From Acidobacteriota bacterium (GTDB lineage Bacteria > Acidobacteriota > Thermoanaerobaculia > Multivoradales > JAHEKO01): a DNA stretch of 21,995 bases. Shown in pieces: positions 21,807-21,995 of the stretch; the stretch's first letter is position 1, and the number at the start of each line of letters is the position of its first letter. The position numbers were made by a program, and so were the translations under genes. The notes beneath the pieces were generated by a model. It saw nothing but the letters and a program-made list of their open reading frames with translations. It searched no databases and was not told the DNA's origin. The stretch lies in contig JAOTZA010000013.1 in assembly GCA_029861655.1 (NCBI GenBank), forward strand, positions 1-21,995, written 5' to 3'.

Positions 21807-21995
21807 TCACCGCTGGTCCCGCCTATCGAGGATCTCTTTCCATATCGACTCGAGACGCAGAATGTCGGCCCACTTGGCAATGTAGTCCTTGTCGATATTG
21901 CCCCCTTGAACCGCGAGGACGCCGAGGATGTCGCGAACGTGTCTGTCGGAACCCCCTTGGCGGTAGTACTCGAGTTTCATCAAGATGACGTCCTC
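21807..21995 (-). CDS. C-terminal part of a nucleotidyltransferase-like protein (5' end beyond window)
   Basis: The minus frame is open from the right edge to a TGA at 21807-21809, giving 62 residues. The text EDVILMKLEYYRQGGSDRH, then VRDILGVLAVQGGNIDKDYI and WADILRLESIWKEI, is the typical C-terminal signature of a family of small nucleotidyltransferase-fold proteins (AbiEii/DUF-type), where the E-D-x-I-x-M-K-L-E-Y-Y-R motif is conserved. Members occur in accessory DNA and in toxin-antitoxin-like settings, but the catalytic N-terminus is not visible, so function cannot be judged. It converges with the decayed kinase gene and may belong to the selC array or lie beyond it. Confidence 0.6.
   Translation of the reverse strand, partial: EDVILMKLEYYRQGGSDRHVRDILGVLAVQGGNIDKDYIAKWADILRLESIWKEILDRRDQR

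Overview
The window is GC-rich chromosomal DNA from a Gram-negative, heterotrophic-type bacterium. Serine/threonine kinases fused to TolB-like and TPR regions, FHA and PilZ signalling proteins, PA-domain metalloproteases and short intergenic spacing together suggest an Acidobacteriota-type genome (Thermoanaerobaculia or a relative). This is inferred from gene style only; no rRNA or marker gene is present to prove it.

Left part (1-11000), ordinary housekeeping and signalling genes. A minus-strand pair holds a PhnD-like periplasmic binding protein (cut by the left edge) and a nucleoside phosphorylase. Divergent from it is a dGTPase-family HD hydrolase whose HD motif reads His-Glu. Then come a cyclic-nucleotide-binding + PilZ protein (minus), a coupled pair of small secreted protein and PA-domain metalloprotease (plus), an FHA-GGDEF diguanylate cyclase (minus), a membrane-anchored unknown protein, an FmdB-type zinc ribbon protein, a VOC protein (minus), a class V aminotransferase and a coiled-coil lipoprotein. 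A terminator-bounded stretch with no convincing gene follows (10640-10933).

Middle part (11133-16350), a MacAB-like export operon: ATPase, permease 1, permease 2, membrane-fusion adaptor, ending at a perfect 10-bp hairpin. A 19-bp palindrome lies just before it. Its two long gaps (13158-13624 and 14888-15226) are filled by REP/BIME-type GTAG hairpins in tandem; base changes between copies preserve the stems.

Right part (16400-21995), the most unusual region. An intact selenocysteine tRNA gene (selC, anticodon TCA) is followed by three partial copies of its own 3' part: 21 bp at 16677-16697, and 69 bp at 17637-17705 and 20430-20498. The two 69-bp copies begin exactly at the anticodon loop, end at CCA, match selC at 68 of 69 positions, and are each preceded by a related block of about 125 bp. 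They bound single-gene segments: a four-helix membrane protein, a large kinase-TolB-TPR protein, and a decayed kinase-TPR gene followed by a nucleotidyltransferase-like gene. No integrase is visible. The layout is that of a tandem array of single-gene cassettes sharing a selC-derived attachment site, resembling an integron in plan but using tRNA-Sec as the site. This is the strongest candidate for an undescribed system in the window.
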